DNA of 64,000 nt from positions 47,893 through 111,892 of the forward strand of contig MLAK01000292.1 of the NCBI GenBank assembly GCA_001839685.1, read 5' to 3'. Under the pieces are notes generated by a model. The model saw only the letters and a list, made by a program, of their open reading frames with translations. It made no database searches and was not told the DNA's origin. This DNA comes from Tritrichomonas foetus (taxonomy: Eukaryota; Parabasalia; Tritrichomonadida; Tritrichomonadidae). Of this stretch, positions 38,087-48,091 are shown in pieces (within the stretch, counting starts at the first letter, position 1; the number at the start of each line of letters is the position of its first letter). The position numbers and the translations under genes were made by a program.

Positions 38087-38572
38087 TCAGCAATCCTTTA
38101 CTTTTTCATGACCTCTATAATCCTGTATTGGTTCTGTAAAATGACTGTCTTTTCCAAAGTGATGGTTTTTCTCAGAATATAATGTAAGAGGCTCTTCTCT
38201 CATATATTCTAGATTTAAATCTTCATGAAGTTTTGGTTCATTTAGGTATCTCCCTCTCGTGAAATGAATATCATGATCTTCTGCTTCAAGCTCTTCAGTT
38301 TTGAGGCTTCTCACAATAGTTTGTGCTTCTTGTCTTTCTCTTAAAGCTTGTCTCGGTGGGACTTTTTTATGTCTTACATCAGGAGTTGGAAAATAATCTT
38401 GTGCTGCTGTATTATATCGAACGTTTTCATATCCAGGTTGGGCAGTTAAACTTTGTCCATGCCCTGTTTTCATAATCTGATGTGAGTTTTCATGCCATTG
38501 TCGATCTTCTTGCCAGTTTCCAACAAGAACTCGTCCAGCTTGATCGTCTCCTTCAAGGTTATAGCTTTTCAT
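38087..38572 (-). CDS. Putative axonemal protein, SPAG8-like
   Basis: A 161-residue protein. The longest frame opens at a non-ATG codon (38662); the first ATG is 38572, giving MKSYNLEGDDQAGRVLVGNW. The segment GRVLVGNWQEDRQWHE resembles the G-x-V-L-x-N-W-x-E-E/D-R motif repeated in SPAG8 and related microtubule-inner or axonemal proteins. The remainder is charged, rich in His/Arg/Glu/Tyr (YLNEPKLHEDLNLEYM, YRGHEKVKDC). No transmembrane or coiled coil is strong. Such small proteins line the doublet lumen or the outer surface. The short motif could be convergent, but the other flagellar genes nearby support the idea. ATTGGTCATA at 38801-38810 lies upstream. Confidence 0.45.
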   Translation of the reverse strand: MKSYNLEGDDQAGRVLVGNWQEDRQWHENSHQIMKTGHGQSLTAQPGYENVRYNTAAQDYFPTPDVRHKKVPPRQALRERQEAQTIVRSLKTEELEAEDHDIHFTRGRYLNEPKLHEDLNLEYMREEPLTLYSEKNHHFGKDSHFTEPIQDYRGHEKVKDC

Positions 38573-40940
38573 TTTATTGAATTTCGTTTTGATATTGTAT
38601 TCAAATTTGATATTATAACGTTTTTTATTTTTTCGAAGAAAAAAGTGAAAGTTAGTTAACAAACTATTGAAAAGAATACTTTACTGATATGCACTGAAAG
38701 CTATCAAACATCATTATTAATGCATAGGATAATCAGTAAAGACTCATAATGATAAAGTAAAAGATATATTGTGACCCTTTCAAGAAATGATTAATGAAAA
38801 ATTGGTCATAATATTATGAAAACTTGAAGTTCATGATTGATAATTATCGTAGACAATATAAATATATCAGACATTTCTGAAAGCATTAGTATTCTGATTC
38901 GAGTTAATTTAGTTGAAGATAATCTTTTAAACTTACCTTTTTTTATTATAATTGGAAACAGTCCATCACAAAAAATAACAATGCAAATTTATGCAATTAT
39001 GAGCTTTTCTCAACAGCAAAATTAATTCAAAAAATCAATCATGATGTTTTTAATGTCCAACAAAGCAACATCATTACATTTACAAATGGAAGAGATTCCA
39101 ATTATCAAAATCTTTTTGAAAAGATACAAGGATAAATAATCACTCAAATCACACAAGATGATGCCTTTTGCTAATAACATCTTATATATCAAATTAATAT
39201 TTCAATTATTATGAAAATCCTGAAGATCTGATTGATGATATTCTCTTTGAGTCCTTGATCCAAAATGCCGATATTTTCCTTTTTCTTCTTGGTCATGAAA
39301 ATGGAATAGTAATTAGAATTTTAATGATTTTATTAAAAATTGAGATTAGGAAAGAATTTGTTAGGTTTGTGGTTGAGGTGATTTACTTATTTCATCAAGG
39401 TCTTGTTTCCTTTTCTCCGAAATTCTTTCCTCACTTTTATCAACTTCAATAAAAATGGAAATAAATTCTTTAGTGTAATTTTGAGATCATAACAAAATAA
39501 ATCAACAACATTTTTGTTGGTATCAATAATGAACTTGCTTTCCAAAATATTGAACGTTTTGAACACAATTTAGGATTTAAAGAATTGGAGCTGTAATTAC
39601 CTATTTAGTAAAATGCCACATTAAAGATATTGAAGCAGAAGCCTATATTATCTTCTGTTAAATTATAAATAATCACACTTATTCACTAAATAATTTTAAA
39701 AATTCACTAATTATTATATATGAGTTTCTTCAAGTACTTATATATGATATTTTGATATTTCAACGTTTTATAAAGATTTTTTGAAAAAAATGGTTTAAAA
39801 AATACATTTATTTTTTGTTTAATCCCATCAGAAATGTTTTTTGAAATGAAATACTCCATTAACTTCGGATTGTCCTTAAAATAAGTTAGTATATTTTCCA
39901 AATATATGATAATAGTGTTGTTTCCACTCTAGTTCAATCGTTATCAAGTCTCTTTATTTTCCAGTATATTTCATCTTTTTAAAGTGTTTAGTAATTTTCT
40001 TTTTCAAAAAAGGGAAAATATGGTTCACATGATGATTTCCACTATGCGCCACTTTATGAAACAATGAGAAATACCATATTTAAGCAAGAATGTAAATGTT
40101 ATCCTTTTATATTCACAAGTTTTACAGTTCTTTTGATGAGACGAAGTGATAAACGAATTAATTGATTTTGTTTTTTTTCTGTCTTGGGCTAAAGATAGGT
40201 GATAATAAAGCACAACCTGCAGCTATTGTCGTAAAATTTTTTTCTACATAGCAATGTTAAAAGTTCTTTGAACTATTATATCATACAATAAATAATTAGA
40301 ATTCTTCAATATGTGTGAAAGGATGATCATCATTTATTCAAAATTGTCTTTTTTATTGAAATAAATTTTAAACTATGTAACATTCATAAGAGTGATATCA
40401 CATTTATATTGGAATTTACATTATTCCAGTTATAAATAAATGGTATATATTCCCATTTATCTGGAATTTGACAAGATACTAACATACTTCTTCTCATTTA
40501 CAAGTTAGTGTTATATAGTCATGTTTGTGTCTTTATTATGTTATCGAAACGAATTCACCCTCAAATTCGGTTCCATTGGTTCTGATTGCAAAAATGGATT
40601 TTGAAATTTCAATTCGGCACCCATCGATCAAAAGCATGCCGTATCATGCAATGTTGTGTATGTGATTTCTATAGTCGGTAAAACTGGCCAGATCTAACTC
40701 CGGCTGATGAGAAATACATAAATTAATAATCATAGAAAAAAATATGTCAGAAATCGTTGCCAGTTTTAACTATTGAATAATATTCACTTTTTCAATACGT
40801 ACTGTCAATTATTTCAAATAGCTTGATGGGCAAATGAAATCAGATTTCTCAATTTTTTCTTTTCCTCTCAAAATATTTGCAAAGTTTTACACATTTGTGA
40901 AATCAACTTTTTCAATTAATTCATTTTCATCAAATTAGGA
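38573..40940. other. Gene-poor region with decayed coding fragments
   Basis: No intact gene is seen in about 2.4 kb. Plus-strand fragments with coding-like composition around 38837-39130 (Ile/Ser/Asn-rich, then FSTAKLIQKINHDVF in another frame) and 39200-39450, and minus-strand fragments at 39707-39901 and 40025-40213, are broken by stops and frame changes. They look like relics of trichomonad repeat-family genes, but I cannot name the family. AACTTTTT at 40905-40912 precedes the EF-hand pseudogene. Confidence 0.4.
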
Positions 40941-41714
40941 ATGAAAAGGGCTGCTTTTGGGCAGCCCCAGCCCACCTTTGAAGGAAGAAATCAAATCCAC
41001 AGAGCAAGCAATGTGACTACCAAGACAAACGACAATAAACGTATTCGCTCACAGCCCAAGATAAATCATTCAACAAATTATGGATTGGCCGAAATGAATC
41101 CTTCCTCGCCTCGCCGGTATGATTCAATCAACAAAAGAGATCCTAAAAAAGCCAACATTATGACTTAGAGGTCATTATTTGCTCCTCTTCCCGGAAAAAG
41201 ACATGGATCTCTTCCACCTCAGCAATTCAAGCCGATCGCTTCCTCATCACCTCGACTAGGAATAAAGCCACAGAAGAGATGCCACCTTACCACCTACAGA
41301 CGCCGAATTAGATAAACAGAGACATTCGTTCCATCAAATTGACCTTGACTGTAACGGTCGCCTCGTCAAATATGAAATTCACACTTTTCTTGAGCAAAAT
41401 GGTCTCGACATCTCTTTCACAGATCAGCGATCTTCTCAAGTGATGATGAAACTCTCACTTTCACAGAATTCCAACAATATGTTCATGTCACTTCACTAAT
41501 CGAGACCAATCCAAGGTTATTCTATCGATGTTTGTTTGACTTCATAGACAAAGACCATAGTGGTGGGATCGACGCCGAGGAACTCATGGAGTTCTGTAAG
41601 GTAGTGAAGTCACCAATAACACTGGCAGAAGCGAAGCAGACTATTCAAGATCTTGACGATAGACGAACAGGAATGATATACATTGATGACCTCTGTAAGT
41701 GGTTTGGTGTTTAA
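40941..41714 (+). pseudogene. EF-hand protein pseudogene
   Basis: An ATG frame at 40941 (MKRAAFGQPQPTFEGRN) meets TAG at 41166-41168, but the same frame stays coding-like to about 41275 (SLFAPLPGKRHGSLPPQQ). The coding continues in a second frame to about 41420, with an EF-hand loop DLDCNGRLVKYE, and then in a third to the stop at 41712-41714, with a canonical loop DKDHSGGIDAEE and a degenerate one DLDDRRTGMIYIDD. So one stop and two frameshifts break an originally calcium-binding protein of about 255 residues. The promoter motif AACTTTTT lies 29 bp upstream. Lesions are few, so decay is recent, or the breaks are sequencing errors. Confidence 0.75.
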
Positions 41715-42038
41715 AAAAATTCGGTCAATGTTTTTATTAAATATTTTTTTTTCGGAAATAATTTTTGACTCTTTTTATTTTATTTTATTTCTTTATTATT
41801 TCTTTTAGTTTCTATTTCGGATAAGTCAGAAGGCTTTTTACTGTCAATATTAGATATAGGCAAGTCAATAAATGAAATAATAGCCGAAATGATTAATTTA
41901 AAAATAATATGAGCAATAGTAACAGGGAAACCTAGTTATAATCTTTTATACCATTACGATCAATGGATTTTGACGCTCTTTTTGTCCGAATTTTATTTTC
42001 CAGTTAAAAAACTGGGGTGTAAAGTGGCATCCAACCAA
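41715..42038. other. Spacer upstream of CHD gene
   Basis: A 324-bp AT-rich spacer. The CHD frame is open back to 41970, but begins with TTG. A 14-codon ATG frame at 41963 (MDFDALFVRILFSS) precedes it in another frame and could be an upstream ORF. No AAAAAGTT copy is seen here. Confidence 0.35.
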
Positions 42039-45000
42039 ATGGATCAGTTTGCCGACGAGATTGAAAATCTTGGGCGAACAACAATGGTTTCTCGGCGTGC
42101 CTTAAAGCAAATGAATTCCAAAGCCAACTCCACGACAGCAGATACTTCCGAATTCTCAGCAAATTCGCCATTCGACGATATCTCTCTTTATGGCTCCCAT
42201 TCGTCCGAATCATCTTCAGAAAACAATTCCGGCGATATTGATGAAGAAACACTTCATGCGATTCAGAAAAGTGAGTTAGAAGAGGCAAATATCGAGCGCG
42301 TATCTCAAATTTTAGGAGAGAAAGATAGATTTAGTTATAAATCAGGGCAGAAAAAATTAGAAGATAGTGAGCCGTTATATTTCGCCAAATTTTCTGACAA
42401 ATCTTACAAACATTGTCGATGGATGACCGAAATTGATTTAATTTTGACCCCCGGCGGCGAACTTGCCTTGAGGCGATTTAGGAACAAAAGCAAAAAAGTT
42501 TCCCTCACAAATTCTCTTTCGTTGCCTGAATTATTGACATTTGATGAAAATTATGTTGATTCACAATGGTTTGAAGTTGACAGGATTCTGGATGATAGGC
42601 AAGTCAATGACAAAACCCAATATTTTGTGAAATGGAAATCACAAGAGTATGAAGAATCAACATGGGAGGATGAATCTTTCCTGAACGATAGAACAGCAAT
42701 TGAAGCATACAAAGATAGAAAAAGTTATAGTAATCCAAAGAAAATACCAACAAGATGGGTTCGACCACCACCTGAATTATTCATTCCAATTAAAGTTCCG
42801 CCTAAATCCAAAACTGGTTATGTTCTTAGAGATTATCAGCTCGAAGGTCTAAACTGGCTCAGATTTTGCTGGTACAATCAAAGGAACTCAATTCTTGCTG
42901 ACGAGATGGGACTTGGTAAAACTGTTCAAATTGTTACACTTTTAAATAGTTTATGTCTTACACAAAATATTCGTGGTCCATATTTAATTGTTGCACCATT
43001 ATCAACACTTCCACATTGGAAAAATGAATTTGATCGTTGGAGTGATTTTAACACTGTCATTTATCATGGATCAACAACAAGTCGTGAAATTATTGAATCA
43101 ACAGAATTTAATGTTCGTGATGAAACAGGAAGAATTGTTCCTTCAAAATTCGGTTGTGATGTAGTTATAACTACTTATGAAACTATTAGCAAATCATTTA
43201 ATTTATTCAGTAATATTGAATGGCGTTATTTAGTTGCTGATGAAGGTCATAAATTAAAAAATTATAAAGGTAAAAGATATAAAGTAATGCAAAAGCTCCA
43301 TTTTGAACATTGTACTTTGCTTACTGGAACACCAATTCAAAATGATATTTCAGAACTTTGGTCTTTGCTTCATTTTCTACAACCTGAAAAATTTAATGAT
43401 ATTGATGGTTTTATGCTGAAATATGGACATATGACTGAATCTTCACAAGTTCAAGAAATTCAAAGTATGATTCAACCTCTTCTTTTAAGGAGAAAGAAAA
43501 ATGATGTTGAAAAATCTCTTGCACCAAAAGAAGAAACAATTATTAACGTTGAATTAACAAAAATCCAAAAAGCATTTTATCGTGCTTTTATTCATGAAAA
43601 TGCATCAACTTTATTACAACAAATCACTTTTGGATCTCTTCCATCTTTACAAAATTTGATGATGCAACTTCGAAAAGTTTGTAATCATCCATTTTTAATC
43701 AATGGCGCAGAAGAAGGAATTTATAACGAAATGAAAAATGAAGAATCAAACGCAAAAATTCCTGAAGAAGTTTTAAGAAATAAAGCTTTAATTGAATCAA
43801 GTGGAAAAATGATTTTATTAAATAAATTATTACCTAAATTGAAAAAAGATGGACATAAAGTTCTAATTTTCTCACAAATGGTTCGCGTTCTTGATATTAT
43901 TGAAGATTTCTTAAATATTATGAAATATCAACATGAACGAATAGATGGTTCCTTAACTGAAAATGATCGACGTACATCAATTGATCGATTTAATTCTGAA
44001 CCTGAAGATTTTGTATTCCTTCTTTCTACAAAAGCAGGGGGCGTTGGAATTAATCTAACATCTGCAGATACAGTTATTATTTATGATTCTGATTGGAACC
44101 CACAAAATGACATTCAAGCCCAAGCAAGGTGTCATCGAATAGGTCAAACAGCAACTGTTAAAGTTTATAGATTAATTTCACGCGGTACTTATGAAAATGA
44201 AATGTTTGAACGTGCATCTAAAAAACTTGGATTGGATCATGTAGTTCTCGATGGTGGAGATATGAATCAAAATCAGCCAATGAATTCGGAAGAAATTGAG
44301 AAGATTCTTCGGAAGGGTGCTTATGGAATCTTTCAAGATGATAATACTGAATCTGAAAATTTTGTGACTGCTGATATTGATCAAATTCTTGAACATTGCT
44401 CTAAAAAACATGTAATGGATGCTTCTGGTGATGGTTCAGTCTTTTCTAATGCAACTTATCAAATTGAAGAATCTGCAGATTCAAGTAATGTTGAATTTTG
44501 GTCGAAAGTGATTCCACAATCAATGTCTAATAAATTTGATAATTCGAAATTCATGCGAAAATGTAGGAAAGACAGAATAGATCAAGAAAATGATTTAGAT
44601 GATGTTGAAAATGGAAACAGAATTGTTCATAGCTTAATTGATAACGGATTTAAATATACACCTGTTGAAAAGAAGGTTTTAAGAATTGCATTCACTATTA
44701 AACATCCTGATGACATTGAATCAATTGCTGTACTTCATAGAATCGTCCATTGCAATCTTGACAACGATGACGAAGATGATGAAGAAATAAAATATACGAA
44801 AATCGATGACATTGTTACTCAATTTGGTGAAATTGCTTTAACTGTAATTGAGAAAGCAGATAAAATTGTAGAAAGAGTTGCTTATTTCGCCCGTTTAGAG
44901 CGTGCACTCCATTTCGTTCAAGGAACAAAGTTTAAATGGCCTGAAATTCAACCAATTTGGGAAGATCCTTATGCTGAGTATTCTTTAATGGTTGGATTGT

Positions 45001-46607
45001 TGAAATACGGATGGAAAAACATTAATCACATTTATTCAGATAAAAATCTTTTGTTAAAGCATGTTAAGCAATTAAATCAATCACAAATTGAGGAGAGGAT
45101 TTATGAATTGATTGTTATGATTGAAACACAACTAGATGATAATTATTCACTGCCAAGAAATTTTGAACCAATGAATCCAGCAAAATGGAGGGAACAACAT
45201 GCATACTTACAAGATAGATTTGTTTTATATTATCATGAATTATTAAAGCTATTCAATTTCATAAAATATTATGGAATTATTGAAAAAAGTAATGGTAGTG
45301 TAAATGTGAAGAAAATGAAAGAGAAAGTAGAACTTGATTCTGTTTCAAATGAACTTTTATTAAGAACAATCGAACAATTGAATGCATTTTCTTCTACAAT
45401 AAAATCTGAATCTGATGCAGTTAATTTTGATGATTACCCTGAATTAGAGCCTCTACAAAATCGAGTTAAAGCAAAAGATTTTTTGAGTTATGCACGGACT
45501 GTTGAAGTCATGCGCGCCGTGAATAAATTTGTAGAAAATTATTGCGAATATTCTGATATATTAATTGCTAAAACACCTAAAAATAGTCATCTTCCAACTT
45601 GGTGGACACCTCAGCATGATGCAAAGCTTGCATTTGCCATTCATAACTATGGCACTGCTTTTGTTAGTTCATGGATAATTGATCCACAATATCCATTTAT
45701 TAATCACATTGATGATGACCTTCTTCCTGACTTCAAAAAGGCAGCATCAAAAGAAAAGAAAAGAAATAAATTAGTAAAACCACCAAAACTTGGTGATTTT
45801 AGTTTCCTTTATCGAAAAAGATCAAGATTATCAAGAGTTGTGCTTGCCTGCGAGTATGTAAATAAAAGACTCGAAAAAAGTCTTCGAAATAATTTTGACC
45901 CATCGAAATATGAAATGGTTTTAAGCTCAAAACTACGAATAATATCGTTTGGTGAGTATAAAGGACATCATACAAAGTTTGGTATTTGCCCAGTTGGCTT
46001 CATTAGTGAGCGACAATACGGTGAAAATGAGAAAAATTGGTACATTTGTGAAATTCAAGAAGATCAAAACAAAAGACTCCAATTTTTGGTTCGTAAGAAA
46101 AAGCAAGTTCATTTTCATCACAATGACGAATCAAGCAGTGAAAATGAAACCAATGATACTGTCACTTCAGACACATCTGCTGCTACTACTCAAAATAATA
46201 ATAATGATGTTAATAATAATTCAGTTAATGATAACTCCGTTGTTAATAATAATCATGAAGATGAAGAAGATGAATTATTTGTTGTTTCAAATTCACCAAT
46301 CATGTCATGGAAAATGATTTTGGAAAAAGAAGATAAAATACCAGGATCTCGTGTGACTGGTGTTTCCTTGTTTGGCTTGTCAAATAAGAAAGTGAAAGAT
46401 AAACTGCTTGAAATGGAAAAAAGCTATAAAGAAAAATTGAAAATTGAAGAAGCAAAAATGATTCAACAAAGTAGATCACCAGATACAGAGGTTGCTCAGC
46501 AATTAAAACAAAATGATACCAGTGGATCATACAATCTTGTTAAGTTCACTATTCCAGTTCGAATGTATGAAAGGGGAGAAATTCGTGAAACAATTATCAA
46601 CGAGTAG
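42039..46607 (+). CDS. CHD-type chromatin remodelling ATPase
   Basis: Taken from the first ATG at 42039 (MDQFADEIENLGR), 1522 residues. Two tandem chromodomain-like segments lie at about residues 110-160 and 175-230 (QYFVKWKSQEYEESTWED in the second, with the WK-x-Y/W pattern). The SNF2 ATPase begins LRDYQLEGLNWL near 262, has DEMGLGKT (Walker A), DEGHKLKN (DEGH variant of DEAH), and motif VI QAQARCHRIGQT near 693. C-terminally, a SANT/SLIDE-like region includes LPTWWTPQHDAKLAFAIHNYG near 1187. An Asn-rich low-complexity tract is near residue 1385. The order chromo-chromo-SNF2 defines CHD; no PHD fingers are seen, so it is CHD1- or CHD6-9-like rather than Mi-2. It moves nucleosomes in the nucleus. 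Confidence 0.9.
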   Translation: MDQFADEIENLGRTTMVSRRALKQMNSKANSTTADTSEFSANSPFDDISLYGSHSSESSSENNSGDIDEETLHAIQKSELEEANIERVSQILGEKDRFSYKSGQKKLEDSEPLYFAKFSDKSYKHCRWMTEIDLILTPGGELALRRFRNKSKKVSLTNSLSLPELLTFDENYVDSQWFEVDRILDDRQVNDKTQYFVKWKSQEYEESTWEDESFLNDRTAIEAYKDRKSYSNPKKIPTRWVRPPPELFIPIKVPPKSKTGYVLRDYQLEGLNWLRFCWYNQRNSILADEMGLGKTVQIVTLLNSLCLTQNIRGPYLIVAPLSTLPHWKNEFDRWSDFNTVIYHGSTTSREIIESTEFNVRDETGRIVPSKFGCDVVITTYETISKSFNLFSNIEWRYLVADEGHKLKNYKGKRYKVMQKLHFEHCTLLTGTPIQNDISELWSLLHFLQPEKFNDIDGFMLKYGHMTESSQVQEIQSMIQPLLLRRKKNDVEKSLAPKEETIINVELTKIQKAFYRAFIHENASTLLQQITFGSLPSLQNLMMQLRKVCNHPFLINGAEEGIYNEMKNEESNAKIPEEVLRNKALIESSGKMILLNKLLPKLKKDGHKVLIFSQMVRVLDIIEDFLNIMKYQHERIDGSLTENDRRTSIDRFNSEPEDFVFLLSTKAGGVGINLTSADTVIIYDSDWNPQNDIQAQARCHRIGQTATVKVYRLISRGTYENEMFERASKKLGLDHVVLDGGDMNQNQPMNSEEIEKILRKGAYGIFQDDNTESENFVTADIDQILEHCSKKHVMDASGDGSVFSNATYQIEESADSSNVEFWSKVIPQSMSNKFDNSKFMRKCRKDRIDQENDLDDVENGNRIVHSLIDNGFKYTPVEKKVLRIAFTIKHPDDIESIAVLHRIVHCNLDNDDEDDEEIKYTKIDDIVTQFGEIALTVIEKADKIVERVAYFARLERALHFVQGTKFKWPEIQPIWEDPYAEYSLMVGLLKYGWKNINHIYSDKNLLLKHVKQLNQSQIEERIYELIVMIETQLDDNYSLPRNFEPMNPAKWREQHAYLQDRFVLYYHELLKLFNFIKYYGIIEKSNGSVNVKKMKEKVELDSVSNELLLRTIEQLNAFSSTIKSESDAVNFDDYPELEPLQNRVKAKDFLSYARTVEVMRAVNKFVENYCEYSDILIAKTPKNSHLPTWWTPQHDAKLAFAIHNYGTAFVSSWIIDPQYPFINHIDDDLLPDFKKAASKEKKRNKLVKPPKLGDFSFLYRKRSRLSRVVLACEYVNKRLEKSLRNNFDPSKYEMVLSSKLRIISFGEYKGHHTKFGICPVGFISERQYGENEKNWYICEIQEDQNKRLQFLVRKKKQVHFHHNDESSSENETNDTVTSDTSAATTQNNNNDVNNNSVNDNSVVNNNHEDEEDELFVVSNSPIMSWKMILEKEDKIPGSRVTGVSLFGLSNKKVKDKLLEMEKSYKEKLKIEEAKMIQQSRSPDTEVAQQLKQNDTSGSYNLVKFTIPVRMYERGEIRETIINE

Positions 46608-48091
46608 AATTTAGCTGGTGTTTAGAAATTTGTTTTTAAGATTTAATTCTTTGTTTACTATTGATATAGATATGATAAATATGTTACTCTATTTTATTAC
46701 TCTCTATTATATTACTCTCTAAATTGTGTTTTAGATGAACTCATTTCATATATCAAAGTGAACTCAGGTATAACTTCACAGGAACAGCAGCGAGCGACGA
46801 AATCAGTCCAAAAAATAGGCAACTGTTATTTTTCAAATCACATTTCATGAATATTACTTTTTACATAACATTTCGCTTATGACCATGATTTTGTCTAATA
46901 ACCAATCCATAACAGGGATGCCTACAAAACATGGGTGTAACTAATTAAAAAGTCATTTCCATGAAAATTTCTGGAAATAATAAATCAACATTAGTTCACA
47001 AAATAAAAAGACAAAACAGAAAGTCATAATATGCCATGAAAAATAGTCACTACTCTTATAACGAGATATCGTCAATTGAAGAGGTGAGATGGCAGGATAT
47101 TTATCCGATGAGTTTTTTTTTTTTGACACTTAAAATCTGTAAATGTGAAGTGAACTTTACTGTGTCCGTTGACTCATTTGACCATTGGAGGAGGCGCTGG
47201 AACGTGACCACGGCTCTGGTTAGCTGCTATCCCTCAGCTTTGTTCACTCACCGCACCTCCTTCAAGTCAAAGTGACCCAAATAACCTGCAAAGTTCACTT
47301 CACATTTACACATTAGATATTTTGAACTTTTAGCCTTTATTTGACCTTTCACTTCACAACTACAAAACTCATAGGAAACTGAATATCTCCCAATCAGATT
47401 GAGTTTTGAGATTTTTTTTTTTTTCAAAAAGTTGGACATAATTTCGCCTTTCAAAGGTGAAAATAATATCTGCGTCTACGGTGAAATAAAAGTAAATTAA
47501 TAGTTGTATTGAATATTCTGTGCTAACCTATATTTTATTTTTATTGAATCTGAAATAATTCAAAGAAATACCAAAATAAAAACATTCAAAAAAATTCATT
47601 AATTGTGATAATTTGAATCTCTTTGAATATTCCAAAATCTTTATTGAAATAAAAATGATTGTTGCTTCATTTTTTTCAAAGGTTTTCTCAGAAAAAAATT
47701 ATGAAAAATAAAATTTCTATATCTTTTACGAATATATCAAATATTGATTTGAAAAATGAACCATTTACTCTTCCTTCAGGATTTCCAACTATATAATATA
47801 TAATAGAGTTTCTCGATTTCCTCATAGTATATCCTCTACAATTCCATATTCATTGCATATACAAAAAGTTTTATATGAATGTGAAAAAGTTAAAATCGGA
47901 GTTAATTTAACAATTCTTTCCATAGGCATTGAATAAAGATTCAAAGGTTTGAAAGATTCGTTCATAAAACATGTTAATGAGTATCAGAAAAAAATTTATT
48001 CTCCATGAAATTGAAAAGAATTAATTGTTATTTTTTATCAAATATGACATTGCAACTCAATTGAAATTCATTCAAAAATCATTAAATTGTT
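46608..48091. other. 1.5-kb intergenic region with foldback element
   Basis: Contains ATGACCA at 46879-46885, the GC-rich foldback at 47138-47310 and, around 47760-47990, decayed coding-like sequence (EPFTLPSGFPT and following) with stops. No intact gene or tRNA is found. AAAAAGTT-like copies occur near 47872 and 47884, about 200 bp upstream of the phosphatase frame. Confidence 0.4.
47138..47310. repeat. Foldback element with perfect 21-bp ends
   Basis: The ends 47138-47158 (TGTAAATGTGAAGTGAACTT plus T) and 47290-47310 are exact inverted copies. Inside, an imperfect second palindrome pairs TTTGACCATTGGAGGAGGCG with the complement of the segment near 47247-47273. The centre is GC-rich compared with all flanking intergenic DNA. 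It may be a small non-autonomous transposon or a structured RNA gene. I checked by eye for tRNA, SRP, U-snRNA and RNase P hallmarks and saw none. Confidence 0.6.

Noticed and set aside
37836..38111. ATG frame of about 90 codons after EF-2
   Set aside because: Overlaps the end of a better gene on the other strand and has no recognisable features.
39707..40213. Two short minus-strand ORFs in the gene-poor stretch
   Set aside because: Separated by stops, no start context or family; better described as possible relics.
41963..42010. GT..CAG segment of 20 nt near the CHD start, as a second mini-intron
   Set aside because: The CHD frame already has a reasonable ATG at 42039, and splicing is not needed.
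47138..47310. tRNA, SRP RNA, RNase P or U-snRNA in the foldback
   Set aside because: None of the diagnostic boxes or loops could be found on either strand.
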